Assembly: GCA_029298735.1 (NCBI GenBank)
Contig: JANSLP010000012.1
Location: 1-64,000, forward strand
Direction of reading: 5' to 3'
Source of the DNA: Ophiostoma sp. CBS 140.51
Taxonomy: Eukaryota > Ascomycota > Sordariomycetes > Ophiostomatales > Ophiostomataceae
DNA length: 64,000 bases
Part shown: positions 45,847 to 57,144 of the stretch, one piece after another
Layout of the letters: each line of letters begins with the position of its first letter
How positions within the stretch are numbered: the stretch's first letter is position 1
Notes under the pieces: model-generated
What the model saw: only the letters and a program-made list of their open reading frames with translations
Database searches by the model: none
Told to the model about the DNA's origin: nothing
Made by a program: the position numbers and the translations under genes

Positions 45847-46515
45847 GTCGTCCTTGACTTGGATTTGCACACAGCTGTCCACAGTTAGATTCCACAAGAA
45901 GCTTATCGTGAATGCACCTTTGACGCCGTACTGCGGCGCCTATGTATCATGGGCCGCTTTTTGGAGACCAATTCAGTGCGTAGCATTATGCTTGATTTTA
46001 TTTGGTCAAATACGAAAAAGCGAAAATATGAAGTGTTTGAATTTTATAAAGCGTTGACAGGTGCATCTTGCATTTTCACTTTTGTCATATTTTCGAACCT
46101 TTCACTTTTCACCCTTCACTTTTCACTTTTTTTTCACTTCACGACCAGTCAAAAACCCGGACAAAAGGTGCAGCTGCAACAAACCCCCACGGAGTATTAT
46201 CTTACCAGCCGCCCATGTTCAAGAGGCACAGCCTTCTCGCACCCTGAACGTCTGTGACAGATGGACACCCAATGGAAATATGTAACCATTTGTGTCGTAC
46301 CTATTTTGTTACCTGCCTGGTTCAGTGTTTAGCTAGATTTGGTCGTCAATGAGAGCGAAACAAGACAAAGGGGCCTTAAAATGCAGTAACTCGCCCGCAC
46401 CTCGTTATAATTGGTGACCTTTGTTTTTGTCTTTTACAAACTATTTTCAGTATCTATCTCTGTCCCATCGATATCACATACTTTTATACCCTTCACTTTT
46501 CCCCTCTGGCCGCTA
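45847..46515. promoter_or_regulatory. Upstream region of the NACHT gene
   Basis: No gene was seen. It contains the FPGS 3' region and then an AT-rich promoter. A repeat of CTTTTCAC-like units lies at 46086-46142, and a TTTTATACCC word at about 46483, some 50 bp upstream of the start codon, could act as a TATA element. Confidence 0.45.
46086..46142 (+). repeat. Degenerate CTTTTCAC pyrimidine repeat
   Basis: TTTCAC and TTCAC units recur about six times within 57 bp (tttcacttttcacccttcac-type). Such tracts are common in fungal promoters. It lies about 400 bp upstream of the NACHT start. Confidence 0.5.
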
Positions 46516-46530
46516 ATGCTTCACTCATAA
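46516..46530 (+). promoter_or_regulatory. Four-codon upstream ORF abutting the NACHT start codon
   Basis: ATG CTT CAC TCA TAA occupies 46516-46530 and the next triplet is the ATG of the NACHT gene. The uORF is in the same frame and ends at its stop with zero spacing. If the transcript leader includes it, ribosomes would need leaky scanning or reinitiation to reach the main start. Confidence 0.55.
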
Positions 46531-49500
46531 ATGGAGGCTTTGGCCGCTTTCGGGATTGCCTGTAATGTCATACAGGTCATCAGTTTCACACGAGAGACCA
46601 TCGCCATCTGCAAGGACATCTACAGCTCCGGAACGCTATCCGATAACGACGGCTACGTCAACAAGGCTGTCCTCCAATATGAGAGTCTTTGCGACGAATT
46701 ACAAATGAAAATCAAGGATGAAGGTGCTGTCTTTGACCCCGATGAAAAGGAGCTTCTTGAGATTGCACAGGACTGCCTTATTGCATCTACCAAGCTCAAG
46801 GATGCAGCCAGCAAATTGGTGTCGCCGTCAGTTAAGGGCAACGCCTTTCGCTCTTTATACTCTGGCGTTTCCGCAAAGTGGAGGGAGGGTCGTCTCCAAA
46901 AACTAGAGCTCGCCGTGAACAAGCACCAGGCTCGATTGGAATCCCATCTATTGATGAGAGTATGGTAAGTGGTTTATTACCATCTTTGTCCCCTTACGAG
47001 CGTCCTTGATATCTTTTTATTTTATTTTCGAATGTTCATCGCCAACCACGTTTCCCATATCTTCAGCAAGACGACCGATGCCATGGCCATTCAACAAGAC
47101 GAAAGGTTTACTGCACTCGACGGTACGCTTCGAATGTTCATTGGAAACATTGCCCAAGGCCATCAGTCCATCAGAAGCCTCATGATATCACAAGAAGAAT
47201 CGATAAAGCAACACACTACCGAAAAAGCTGAGGCTCAAGTGAAGACGATAAAGGAGCACATCACAGACGAGATAAAGATTGCGCGCGAGTTCATTACTAT
47301 TGAAATCAGCAAAGACCGGCCGGCATCCCACTTCACGAAATCCGGGTTTACGGAACAGGAACTCAAAAGGCTGTTGAAAAGTCTTGAGAGTAATGGACTG
47401 TCAGAGCGCCGGAGCCAAGTCACGTTCTCCCACGACGGCACATTAGAATGGATCTTCGACTCTGAGAAGTGGAAAGCATCGAAAATGCAACCCAGCCCGC
47501 CGATCAAAAGGCCTGCCAATTTGAGCGTCCACAATGGGCACACTGAAAACAACCAGGCTGGACCGGATCACACCTGCGGCCCAACCTCATCAGCGACGTT
47601 CGATTGCTTCCCGTGTTGGCTCGGTGAACGCTCTGACCGGCCATATTGGCTTTGCGGAAAAGCTGGCTCTGGAAAAAGCACACTGGTCAAGTTTCTTGTG
47701 AGCCATGAGAAAACAAGGAAGCTGCTGGTCGAAGGCCACGGCCCAGTCTTGGTGCTGTCGCACTTTTTCTGGCTTTCTGGCAGTCCGATACAACGAAACC
47801 TCCACGGCGCGGTATTGTCTCTGCTGAATCAATTTCTACGACAGGCCCAGATCAGGGATGATGCTGGAGGAGCAGTGATGGGGCCGAATGAGCTGTTATG
47901 GATCCAAAAGGCTGCCGGAATCATAATGAGGACAATACCAGATGCTTCAAATAAGGTGTCTGCGGAAGACTGGTCCTATGATGAACTGTGCGATGCTCTT
48001 GTAGCCTCATTGGAGGCGACCTCCATGGCAACTTGCATATTTCTTGACGGGCTGGATGAGGCTGATTCGGAGATGCAAGCTGCCACTCCCAAACCTGTTC
48101 TTTGTCTTGTTGATCGGCTTTGCCACACTCCTCGAGTCAAAGTTTGTGTGTCGAGTCGACCAGAGCCTACTTTCGAGTCGAAGTTCAAGCACCACCCACA
48201 GCTCTTGTTGCAGCATCTCACCCGGGATGACATTATGGCTTATGTCGTCCACAATTTTGAGTCACAGTTGCTCTCTTATGGCAGCATGTACGAACAAAAG
48301 GGCCTGAAAGTTGGTGACCTTGCCGATAAAGTCTGCCAGTATTCAGATGGAGTATTCCTCTGGGTCCGTCTTGTGACACGAAGCCTACTTCAGGGACTAA
48401 CCAATGGCGACACGATCCCCCAGATACACGAACGGTTGGAACTTTTACCCCGTGACATCAACAAGCTTTACCAGAGTATGTGGAAACGCCTGGGTGAAGA
48501 AGGCCAAGAGATCTACCACCAAGAGGCCGCATTGTACATCAACATGGCCCTGGATGGATTTCGACTTGAATCGCAATTTCAACTGGGTGGCATGTATAGA
48601 CTTGGTTCTTTACGCGACTTACAGCTTTATGCTGCTAATAATCCGTCCGAAATACGGCGGATTTTAGCAAACCCTCAATGCCACCCATTTGACACAATCC
48701 AATCCCAAAGCATGCAATTCAACAAACGACTTGAGACTGTCACCGCCGGATTGTTGGAGGTAACGCCTGTTGTCCAGTCATCCTTCGGTGCCAAAATCAT
48801 CAACTTTATTCATCGTTCGGCGAGAGAGTTCTTCGTGAATACGGTCGAAGGGAAGGCTATTTTGGCCGCTGACAAGTCAGCTAGATCTTGGCGGCAAATC
48901 GGCCTTCTGGAAGGCGTTTTGTTTACTAAATGGTGTGATTGGTATGCATCATCACCATCTTCAAGAGGCCCAATGTCTCTGCAGATCATCGGAGATTTTG
49001 CGTCAAGTTTGGATATAGCCTTTGTCGATGGGCTTTTAGATCGTGAACAGCAGCTCTCGCTGTTGCACTTGTCCGAGCAGACTTACCATGCCAGTATGTG
49101 CGTCTCTGGGCAGTGTACCCAGCCTTTTACCTGGAAATACGATTGGGACGCAAACGACACCTTGGTGCCAGATTTTGATTTCAATCAACTTTTGTTCAAG
49201 CCTGGTGACCAGTACATACTCGCAAATTTCCTAGGGGTGGATTTCAGCAACCCGATAGATATCACACGAGCAGCAGATGGCCGCAAATCATGCGGACGAT
49301 TGCCATTAGTGTACTCGCAACGCTACAAAGCTTCCATCCTGTACCGTTTGCTCTCCAGGGAAAGGTTTTCGATCAGTCGCCGTACGTTTATACAGAGAAA
49401 GCACGATTGCATACTGTGGATGCTTGACCAGGGAATTTATGACAACTGGCCCCAAGGGAGAGTCACTGCGGGCCCAATCCCTGGCCTTGCAGGGTTGGCA

Positions 49501-50094
49501 GCGATGGCTCTTTTGAAATACATCAGACACGACGAGGAATGGAGATGCCGTCTCTCAATTCTTCAAAGGTGCCTACTACTTGACGGCGCCTGGGACGATA
49601 AGCCCCTCTTTTCCCTGGAGGAATATGTGCCTCGGACTGGCGCTTGCGTGTTCACTGAAGAACCACTTGTGGGCGACCTGATAGATACGGAAGGGACAAA
49701 CACCTACGTCTTGTCGGCACAAGCGACAATACCCTTCATAATATTGGCGGCCCTTGAGTCAATGCAAATTAAGGACAAAACTGTCTTGACAGCCGCCCAG
49801 AAGCTCAAAAACGAAGTTTGGCGGCGATACCCTGACGGTCCGGTCCCGGCAGAAATTTTCATGCTCCGCTGGACTGACATGATTGACAACGGGAGAAAGG
49901 CTGAGTACGGCTTCGTCAATGTTTCTGGTATGAGCTGGGCCTCATTGTCGCTGCCCCAATTTTCCCTTCTTTTGGGACCGGGCTCTCTGTCACCGGTGCA
50001 AGACAACGTGCTTGCATTGAATATGGAGGATTGCATGGCATACACGTCGCGTGAAGAGGTAGATCAGGTGCTTGTAAAAAGAATGGAGGCATAG
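46531..50094 (+). CDS. NACHT-domain STAND protein with HeLo-like N-terminus (fungal NLR-like)
   Basis: Two exons, 46531-46964 and 47067-50094, give 1153 aa. The N-terminus (MEALAAFGIACNVIQVISF, helical to about residue 200) resembles the HeLo-like domains at the front of fungal STAND proteins. A charged linker leads to the NTPase module: P-loop WLCGKAGSGKST (about 340-350), NACHT-type Walker B CIFLDGLDEAD (about 468-478) and VCVSSRPEP (about 505). IHRSAREFFVN (about 725) is a motif typical of the region following NACHT in these fungal proteins (DUF7791-like). The remaining C-terminus has no ankyrin, WD40 or TPR repeats. Family knowledge: such proteins act in self/non-self recognition and heterokaryon incompatibility. 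This gene's ligand is unknown and its role is inferred. Both catalytic motifs are intact, so it is not an evident pseudogene. Confidence 0.85.
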
Positions 50095-50706
50095 GTGGGC
50101 CAATACGGCGACAATAAATAGGAAAATTAGTGCTCAGAAGAATTTGTATTTATGTAGTGTTGGATTTCCTGCAATTGGGTTTTTTCTTAGTCAAACAATC
50201 TGAATTTAAGCTTTGATATAGATACTTGAGCACAAAACATCTGGAACAAATAACAGGCCGTTAAATATATCCGAGACTCTCACCACCGCCCGTGGTGATA
50301 CCACTAATCAGTTTAAAAATAGAATTGTGTTGAATGTTATGGCAACAACTATCAGAGTATAGCGAGAAGATAGACACTTTCCTCCAGATGCAAGATAGCG
50401 AGCACTACCCGTGTATGTAATCTGAGGTACCTCTTCGTAGTCCCCATTTAAGGGCAAAGCGCCTAGCCTTTCCTGAAAACTTTAAGTATTTTTTATTTAC
50501 TTCTGGTTACTTTGTTGTATTTAATTTTAATTTGGCTGCCATAAATCAGGCTCCAATTTTCTATACAATTTGGCATATGCTATACATCGTCTGAAAATCA
50601 AAGTTGCCTAGTTTGAATACATTCCAACTTACATATTATTTACCAGCTATCTTTGCGCCATATACTCATCAGCCACATATCTCAACCCTCGCGTCAAACC
50701 CATGAC
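50095..50706. terminator. AT-rich convergent 3' region of NACHT and PLD genes
   Basis: 612 bp between convergent stop codons, strongly AT-rich (for example around 50495-50600), with no open frame worth calling. It should contain both polyadenylation regions. Confidence 0.45.
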
Positions 50707-53700
50707 CTAAGTGTATAGCTCATCCGTCAGCGAGTTGAGTGTGAGGCCCTCCTTGGCGAGGTCCTTGACCTCAATCAAAAAGTTGAGCGGCATCTCAACT
50801 AGGTTGCCGCGCACCTGGGCCAGGCGCTGCTTAACAGCGACCACGCCTCCCGGGTAGCCGGGCACGACGTGGCCGTAGTCGACCTTGGTCGGCTTGGGCG
50901 ACTGTAGTGGCGACGGCGAGGCATGGCCATCCTGGTGCAGGGCGGCTTCAATCTTGTCCTTCTCCTTCTTCTCCTTGTCCTTGAGCTTGGCACCGTCGTC
51001 TTCCTTCGCACCGGGCATCGTAAAATACTGCGAAAAGTACGAGTCGTATTGGTCCCAGTTACGGGCACGGTCCGAAGGCACACAGTGGAAAACATCGTCA
51101 AAGATGGCCGTGTTGGTCGCGGCAGTCGTCTGCCAGAGACGAGTAAAGTTCGCGCTCAGAGGGTCAGACACAAGCCGGTCGGCCGGGCTGCCCCAGTCGT
51201 ACTCGTTGGGCGCGACGGTGATGGGCGAGAAGTTTTGCGTCGGCTGGTCCAAACGCTGGTCAGGCAGCAGGCCAATGTGCTTGCGGAACAGCTGGCGACG
51301 CAGACTAGCCGGGAAGGCGCCCACAACATAGGGCTTGCCGGCCATGGTCGTCGTGATGGTATGCTCCGGGTCTTCAATGACAACAGCAATCTCCGAGTCG
51401 TGCGAGCCCAGCTGGGAACGGTCGTTGAGGTTGGCACTACCACAGATGACGAGGCGGTCGTCGGCAATGAGCACCTTGGTGTGGATGTACAGCTCTTCGC
51501 TGACAAACGCAGCCAGCTCAGCATCACCACCATTACCAGTAAGACCAGGCGCACCCTCACCCATCCAGCCCCGCGTCGTCAGATCGGGGCCGCCATCCAT
51601 GTACGAGGCCGAAACCGTGTCGGCCGTCTTAAGCAGGTCGGGCTGATCACGCGCAACACCAGCTGCACCGGCCTGGTAACGGTGGTAGTTGTCGCCGAGC
51701 TCGTTATGAATCTGACCGCCGTCTCGGCTGTAGCCGTCGTACCCAGACTCAACAGCGTCATCAAACTCACGACGAGCAGTCTCGTAAGCTACACCGCTGG
51801 CCTTTTCGGCACGTCCCATGAGCGGTGTGGTGTTGATACGGTCGTAGTTGCGCAGGTTATAGAAGCGCAGGTAGCGCGTGGGGTCCTGGACACCGCCGGC
51901 GACCAGTGCGCCGTAGATGCTGTTCTTGCCGCGGCTGATGCTGTTGTACTGGTACTCCATAATGGCGCGCGTACCAAGAGCACCATCGGCGTGCAGGTCA
52001 CCTGCAAAACCAGGCACGGCGGGGATGCAGACGACCATGCCAAACTCCTCGCCCTGTTCATGTGCGCGCAGAATGCGCTGGACAATGGCGCGGCCAATCT
52101 TGTTGCTGACAGGGTGCTGGTCATCGCTGGTGGCAGTGATGAAGAATTGGTTCTCAATGTAGACGAAATGCTCGGCGTTGAGAATGGCCGAAATGTAGGC
52201 GTTGGCAATGGAGTGCTCGACCTTGTGTCCCGAAGACCACTCACAGCAGCTGCGGGTAAGCTGAATGTGAACGCCACCCAGGTCGCCATTGTCAGAGGCT
52301 TGGCCACGGCCATGACCGTGGTCGTGGTGGCCGCCATCCCGAGACCCCTCGCCATCACCCTCCTCACCGTCGTTCTCACCAAGCAGACGGTTCATGCCAT
52401 GGTGTAGGTGGCGCTGGAGACCGCCGACAAAGCGCTGACTGCCTTGGTAGATGAACTCGCCCGTGTCAAGCAGACTGTCGGGGACGTGGTGCAGCTTCAA
52501 GGGCAGCTGGATCTTCTCATAGCCCTCGTGGCGAGTACTGTACTTGCCGTTGTAGATGTAGTTCCTAGATTTGTTAGGTGACTAGGAACGAAATGGCATA
52601 TAATCAAACAAAGAACTTACCATCTGTCGATGAAGTGCGTGACCAGGCTGTTGACGATGTGGCCGGACAAACTAATGCTGATGTCGGACCAGCCCATTCG
52701 CGAGCTCTTGGTGCGGTCGACTGCACGTATTAGTACAAGACAATATAATAGGTGAGGGAAGGCCGCAGAAACGTACGTTTGTTGTTCTCCCACTTATCGA
52801 CATCCTCAAAGTCGTAGACACGGGCATTGTTGTAGTCCTGGCCCGGGAAGATGATATCGTCCAGGTTCTCTGGATGTGCATCGGCAATAGGGTGGCCTGT
52901 CGGTTAGTTGGCGTCTTGTTCACTTCTTCATCTCTCTTCCCTTGCACATGGCTACCATGTCTCACATGACCCGCTCATGGTCACACAGCGACTTACTATT
53001 GGTGTCCCAACGTCCAAAGCCTGTGATGTTAGTGGTTGTGAGATACATTTGGAAAATCCTGGGGTTTTGACTTCGCTTACACAAATCAAGACCACCCATA
53101 AAGGCAATGTGGTCGTCGATAATGCACAGCTTCTCGTGGTGCGCCCAGTACAGCACCATGTCGTCACTGGTACCGTAGAGCGTCTTGAGTGCATCTTTGC
53201 CGAGCTTGCTCAGGTCGAATGTGCGCAGATTCATGTTCTTGAACGCAGACTCGATATCGGCCTGGAAGTCGTGGCCGCTCGGGAGATGGTCTGGGTGCCG
53301 GAAGACGCGGATGTTAGGGTGCAGCGCCTCGAGCGCATGCTTGGTGTGCTGCCAAAAGGTCAGTACGTGGCATCGACAAGATGAATGATGACCACATTAT
53401 AATGATATACAGATCATACCTCGGAGTTCACTACATTATGTTAACAAAGATACATCAATAACACGATTGGAAGTGACTGAACTTACACGTCAGGGCCTGC
53501 GGCACCTCCTTATACACAATCACGCGAATCTGCACACCGCGCTCGGCTGCCGCCTTGAGCATGTTGTCGAGACGGTACTGCTCATTGCGCGACGGCGGGC
53601 GGCGCAGGTACAGCTCAGGGCTCAGCCACCAGTCGAGAATATAGATGGTCTCGCGAGCTTGTGCCAGGGCCTCGGACACGGCCCAAAAGTACGAGCAGCC

Positions 53701-53880
53701 GTCAACATACCATTTGGCGCGGCCGGTCGTCTGCGGCGCAAATGACTGGAAACGGTTGCCGTTGTGCTCGTCGGAATGCGACTCGGCGCAGTCGTAGCCA
53801 TGGTGGGTATGCGAGTGGTGCTCGCCTCCGTTAAAGAGGTTGTCGATGCCACCCTCAACTTTGTGAAAGATGTTTTGCAT
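50707..53880 (-). CDS. Phospholipase D (two HKD motifs, no PX/PH domains)
   Basis: Seven exons on the minus strand, 53880-53487, 53430-53420, 53348-53081, 53020-52997, 52896-52777, 52720-52621 and 52564-50707, give 924 aa; two are microexons of 11 and 24 nt. It should hydrolyse phosphatidylcholine to phosphatidic acid and choline. HKD1 is H206-x-K208-x4-D213 (HHEKLCIIDDHIAF) with GGLDLC after it. HKD2 is H667-x-K669-x4-D674 (IHTKVLIADDRLVICGSANL). The spliced fragments restore the canonical core: ILDWWLSPELYLRRPP, then VPQALTL-NSE-HTKHALEAL, then GGLDLC-FGRWDTN-SHPIAD. The protein lacks the PX and PH domains of SPO14/PLD1 and starts directly before the catalytic core. His-rich stretches occur near the N-terminus (HHSHTHH) and in an acidic Gly-rich loop (about residues 350-385). 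Regulation by phosphoinositides is therefore uncertain. Confidence 0.92.
53420..53430 (-). other. 11-nt microexon of the phospholipase D gene
   Basis: TGAACTCCGAG is flanked upstream (in gene direction) by acceptor taatgtag and downstream by donor gtatga. It completes a Leu codon and adds Asn-Ser-Glu, joining exon 1 (phase 1) to exon 3 (phase 0) and restoring the conserved PLD sequence. Flanking introns are 56 and 71 nt. Confidence 0.75.
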
Positions 53881-55598
53881 GGTGGGGTTTTCTGGTCTGA
53901 CCTTTATCTCTCTGTCCTTATTTTTATTGAGTTCTTGACGTTCGTCCTTGAGTTTCGGTGAGAACGAAACGAAACGAAAGTAAACAAGACTAAGAACCCC
54001 TCGAAACTCGGGAAACCAACTGTACTTCGTAGTGCCACGCGGCTTTTTTTCACTTGCTTGTAATTTCTCCGTCGCGGGCTGCTCGAGCTGAAGAAGAGCT
54101 GACGGCGGCTGATGGCGGAGCTACTTTAGTTTGGGCGTTGCTGTGTTGAGGATAGCGCAGCTGGTGTTGGAGGGGCAAGAGTATGCGACAAGACCTTGAA
54201 ATGTTTTCGAGATGGGTTTGCCAGAAAAAGACACGAGGAAGAGGGAAAGTGGAAGATGGACATATAAGCCAAGCAAAAGTTGACAAGAGAGAAGACACAG
54301 AAGCAACACTGGTCAAGTAAAAGAAACACGACACCAACGCGAGGCATCTCACCCCTCAACCCTCTCCCTCCCCGCCTCCTCCTGGCCGTCGCTCACCTGC
54401 ATAGCTCGTCAACTGACAAGCCTAGGGGTCGTATTTCAGGGTGTCCTGCCAAGGCTGGCGATTGGCCCGCACCATGCTCGCTCGGATTCGGCAAGCCGCC
54501 CTGTCGCTCGTCAGTTGATAGAAAGACGGCACATGGCAAAAGCTGAACGAGGCACAAAAAAGAGAGGATAGGCTGAGCAGAGAAAAGGGTTAGCGAGTGT
54601 CAGGATACTCACCAAATATCCAACTCCAGAACAAAGCAAGGCATGATGATGCGATGCACGGCCGTGGCGAAGCGCCGCAGGAGCGCCGCCAAGAGCCAAG
54701 AGATGTTCCGGCAGGGTGCAGTCTGATGCAGTGCGGGCATTTGCCAGATGGTGGGACGGCGAGGAGATCGGCAGGGTTGGTTCGTTTGTATTGGAGGAGG
54801 CTGAAAGTCGAAGGAGAAGAAAAAGAAAAGAAGAAAAGAAGAAAAAAGACTGTAAGGGAGTTGTTGTTTTTCCGTCACACAACGTTGACAGGTGCACTGC
54901 AAGGCGTGCCAACACTTCTGCAGGAACACAAGTGCAGAACGCAGGAAATGCAGGCTGTGCAGCAAGATTCCAATATTGGCATCGACATGCATCTTTGTCT
55001 GAATATGAATTGCCCCTGAATATTCGTTCCTGGATCTGGATGTGGACATAATAACCTCCCGTTAATAAGTAATTACCACAATAGGCAAGAAGTCTACAGT
55101 TGACTTTAGAACAAGCAACTGCTAAGGGCGACCGCCTGCCAAGATGCGCTTGGCGGTCTTGGTCGCGCTTTCCTCCAGCAACACACAGCATCACAGCGTG
55201 CACGTGAGCGCCATACGTCAGTGGGGTGGGACAGTACACAAAGCCAGCCGACAGCGCGGTTTTTAGCGCGCGCATTGGATCGGTGACAACAAAGCTCGTG
55301 CTTCACTTTTCCATTGTCTTTGTTTTCGCGACGACGACCATCAGCTTTTCCACTGCGATCTTCTTCGAGCAACCCACGAGATTACGGACAGACCTCTAAT
55401 TTAGCCCAGAGCAGTGTCCGCAGTCACCACGCGCCACCAATTGACCCTGTCTGCCCCTCATACCTCCCCTTTTGACTTTCGCGTCGCGATTTCAGAAACT
55501 GCATCCGATCGCGACAAACAAAAGAAAATACGACACACTCAGCAGCCAATTGGGCTCTCTGACGCACTCGCCACTCACCCACACACGTCCCCGCCAAG
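53881..55598. promoter_or_regulatory. Divergent intergenic region (PLD / GNAT-like)
   Basis: About 1.7 kb between divergent start codons. The minus-strand open frame at 54511-55275 (254 codons) has random-looking composition and no domain. Pyrimidine/CA-rich sequence at 55410-55590 fits a 5' leader for the GNAT-like gene. No RNA gene was seen. Confidence 0.5.
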
Positions 55599-56627
55599 AT
55601 GGCTTCGTCCCACCCGTTGGTTGACCCGTCCATCACCGGATCCGAGGTCTCGACGGCCATGCATTCACCACACCCACAAGGAACACAAGACGCGGATGCA
55701 ACAGAAGATGCCGCGTCCTCGACCTCGGACGACGCATTCTTTGTGTCGCAGGCCATTGCTTCCAACTCTGCCTCTGCCTCTGCCTATGCTGCGTCGGCAG
55801 CTGCATCAGTGGCCGCAGCTGCCGCTGCCGCTGCGGGTAACACCCCCAGCAACGTACACCATCACGCATCTGCTTCGCCAGCACCGGCACCGGCCCCAGC
55901 TTCTGTTCATCATGCCGCGTCTCCCTCTCCGAATATTGGCGCAGCTGCCCCGATCCCCGCCGCGGCGCGTGTACAAAAGTACAATCCCGCCCTCCACAGC
56001 CACCTCGTCCTCTACCTCGCCGCTCTGCACGGTGCACGCATCACATCCGAGAACCTGTCTGGCAGTTTTGCACCGCCCCTCAACCACGAGAAGCTGCTTG
56101 ACTGGTGGCGTGTGCGGCTGACCACGTCAGCCGTCTTCTTGTTGCTGCGGTCAACGCCTTTCCCGACGTCGACAGCGACGCAAATGTCCCAGCAGTCCAC
56201 AGCTGCCGCTGCCCTGGCCGCGTCTGCGTCTGCTGTTCCATCATCATCACCCGGCGGCTCGCCAGCACCCGCCAAGGTGGCGGGCCCGGACCTGGTAGGC
56301 GTCATAATGCTGCGAAGCCACCCAGCCGAGACCAGCCCGCACGTGGCATTGGTGGAGTTGCTTCTGGTGAACCTGCAGTACCGCCAGCTGGGCGGCGAGC
56401 GGCAGCTGTTGGAGACGGTAGAGCGGCAGGCGCTGCTGGAGGGCAAGACGCTGCTGACGGCTGAAGCCGAGAGCAAGTCGAACACGGCAATCATGTTCTC
56501 GACGCTGGGCTTCACGGAGGTGGGCCAGGTCCCGGGGATGGTGCTGCGGCCGTCGACGGGCGAGAAGCGGGCGTTGTCAATTTTCTACAAGGATTTGGAG
56601 CAGGCGTATCAGCACGAGCAGTCATGA
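55599..56627 (+). CDS. GNAT-like acetyltransferase with disordered Ala/Ser-rich N-terminus
   Basis: A single exon of 342 aa with a strong start context (gccaagATGG). Residues 1-125 are disordered, with Ala runs, Ser/Pro repeats and His patches. The C-terminal part fits a divergent GNAT fold: DLVGVIMLRSHPAETSPHVALVELLLV gives the central strands, YRQLGGERQLLETVERQAL the acetyl-CoA-binding helix, and NTAIMFSTLGFTEVGQVPGM the N-x-x-A-x-x-x-Y/F-x-x-L-G-F signature of GNAT motif B. The pyrophosphate loop reads RQLGGE rather than R-x-x-G-x-G/A, so catalysis may be altered. A second disordered insert (about 205-230) splits the domain. Substrate unknown; it is convergent with SEC62. Confidence 0.75.
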   Translation: MASSHPLVDPSITGSEVSTAMHSPHPQGTQDADATEDAASSTSDDAFFVSQAIASNSASASAYAASAAASVAAAAAAAAGNTPSNVHHHASASPAPAPAPASVHHAASPSPNIGAAAPIPAAARVQKYNPALHSHLVLYLAALHGARITSENLSGSFAPPLNHEKLLDWWRVRLTTSAVFLLLRSTPFPTSTATQMSQQSTAAAALAASASAVPSSSPGGSPAPAKVAGPDLVGVIMLRSHPAETSPHVALVELLLVNLQYRQLGGERQLLETVERQALLEGKTLLTAEAESKSNTAIMFSTLGFTEVGQVPGMVLRPSTGEKRALSIFYKDLEQAYQHEQS

Positions 56628-57144
56628 AGGCCGACTGTAGCTTGGTTGTGTTCTTGTTGGTCTATTTGGTGGATGTTCTTTTTCTGCACATTTTCCCTCT
56701 TTCTTTCTCCATGTACTTTTATAACTTTCGCCGTAGCAGGTACGGCTGGAATTAGGTTTTCCAATTTAAATATACCCTTACGACGTAATTACCGAGAGAC
56801 GTATTGTGACAGAGTGACAAGCAAACAGCAATTAACAAGACGCATTTTATTATTACAGATTAAGAGAAGAAGAAAAGAAACCAGTCAAACAAACCCAAGG
56901 AAAGGCAGCCCAGTAACACGGCAAAGGCTTCAACCAAAAGCCTAATAGTATATAGTATCGGTGCTTTGGGTGTTGCGTCTGCCAGAGCAGAAAAGCAGCC
57001 CGTTCCCTTTTCCCAACGCCGCAATGTGTGTCTCTATCGTACGATTTTGTTATTCCACCTCTTCTACTTGGCAATAGTGCTCCAACGATAACTGCCATGC
57101 ATAACATCCTCACCATACTCATCCACCCTTCCGCTGCCAGCCGT
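56628..57144. terminator. Convergent 3' region of GNAT-like gene and SEC62
   Basis: 517 bp between convergent stop codons, AT-rich from about 56750 to 56880; no gene was seen. It should hold both polyadenylation regions. Confidence 0.4.

Noticed and set aside
50923..52407. 494-codon open frame antisense to phospholipase D
   Set aside because: Val/Arg/Thr-rich shadow of the PLD coding strand, with no recognisable domain.
46531..53880. Functional pairing of the NACHT gene with the neighbouring phospholipase D
   Set aside because: They are convergent, separately promoted, and the PLD is a canonical housekeeping type; adjacency alone does not support a receptor-effector pair.
54511..55275. 254-codon minus-strand frame between PLD and the GNAT-like gene
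   Set aside because: Cys/His/Phe-rich chance composition with polypyrimidine-derived Phe/Leu runs and no domain; it lies in a divergent promoter region.
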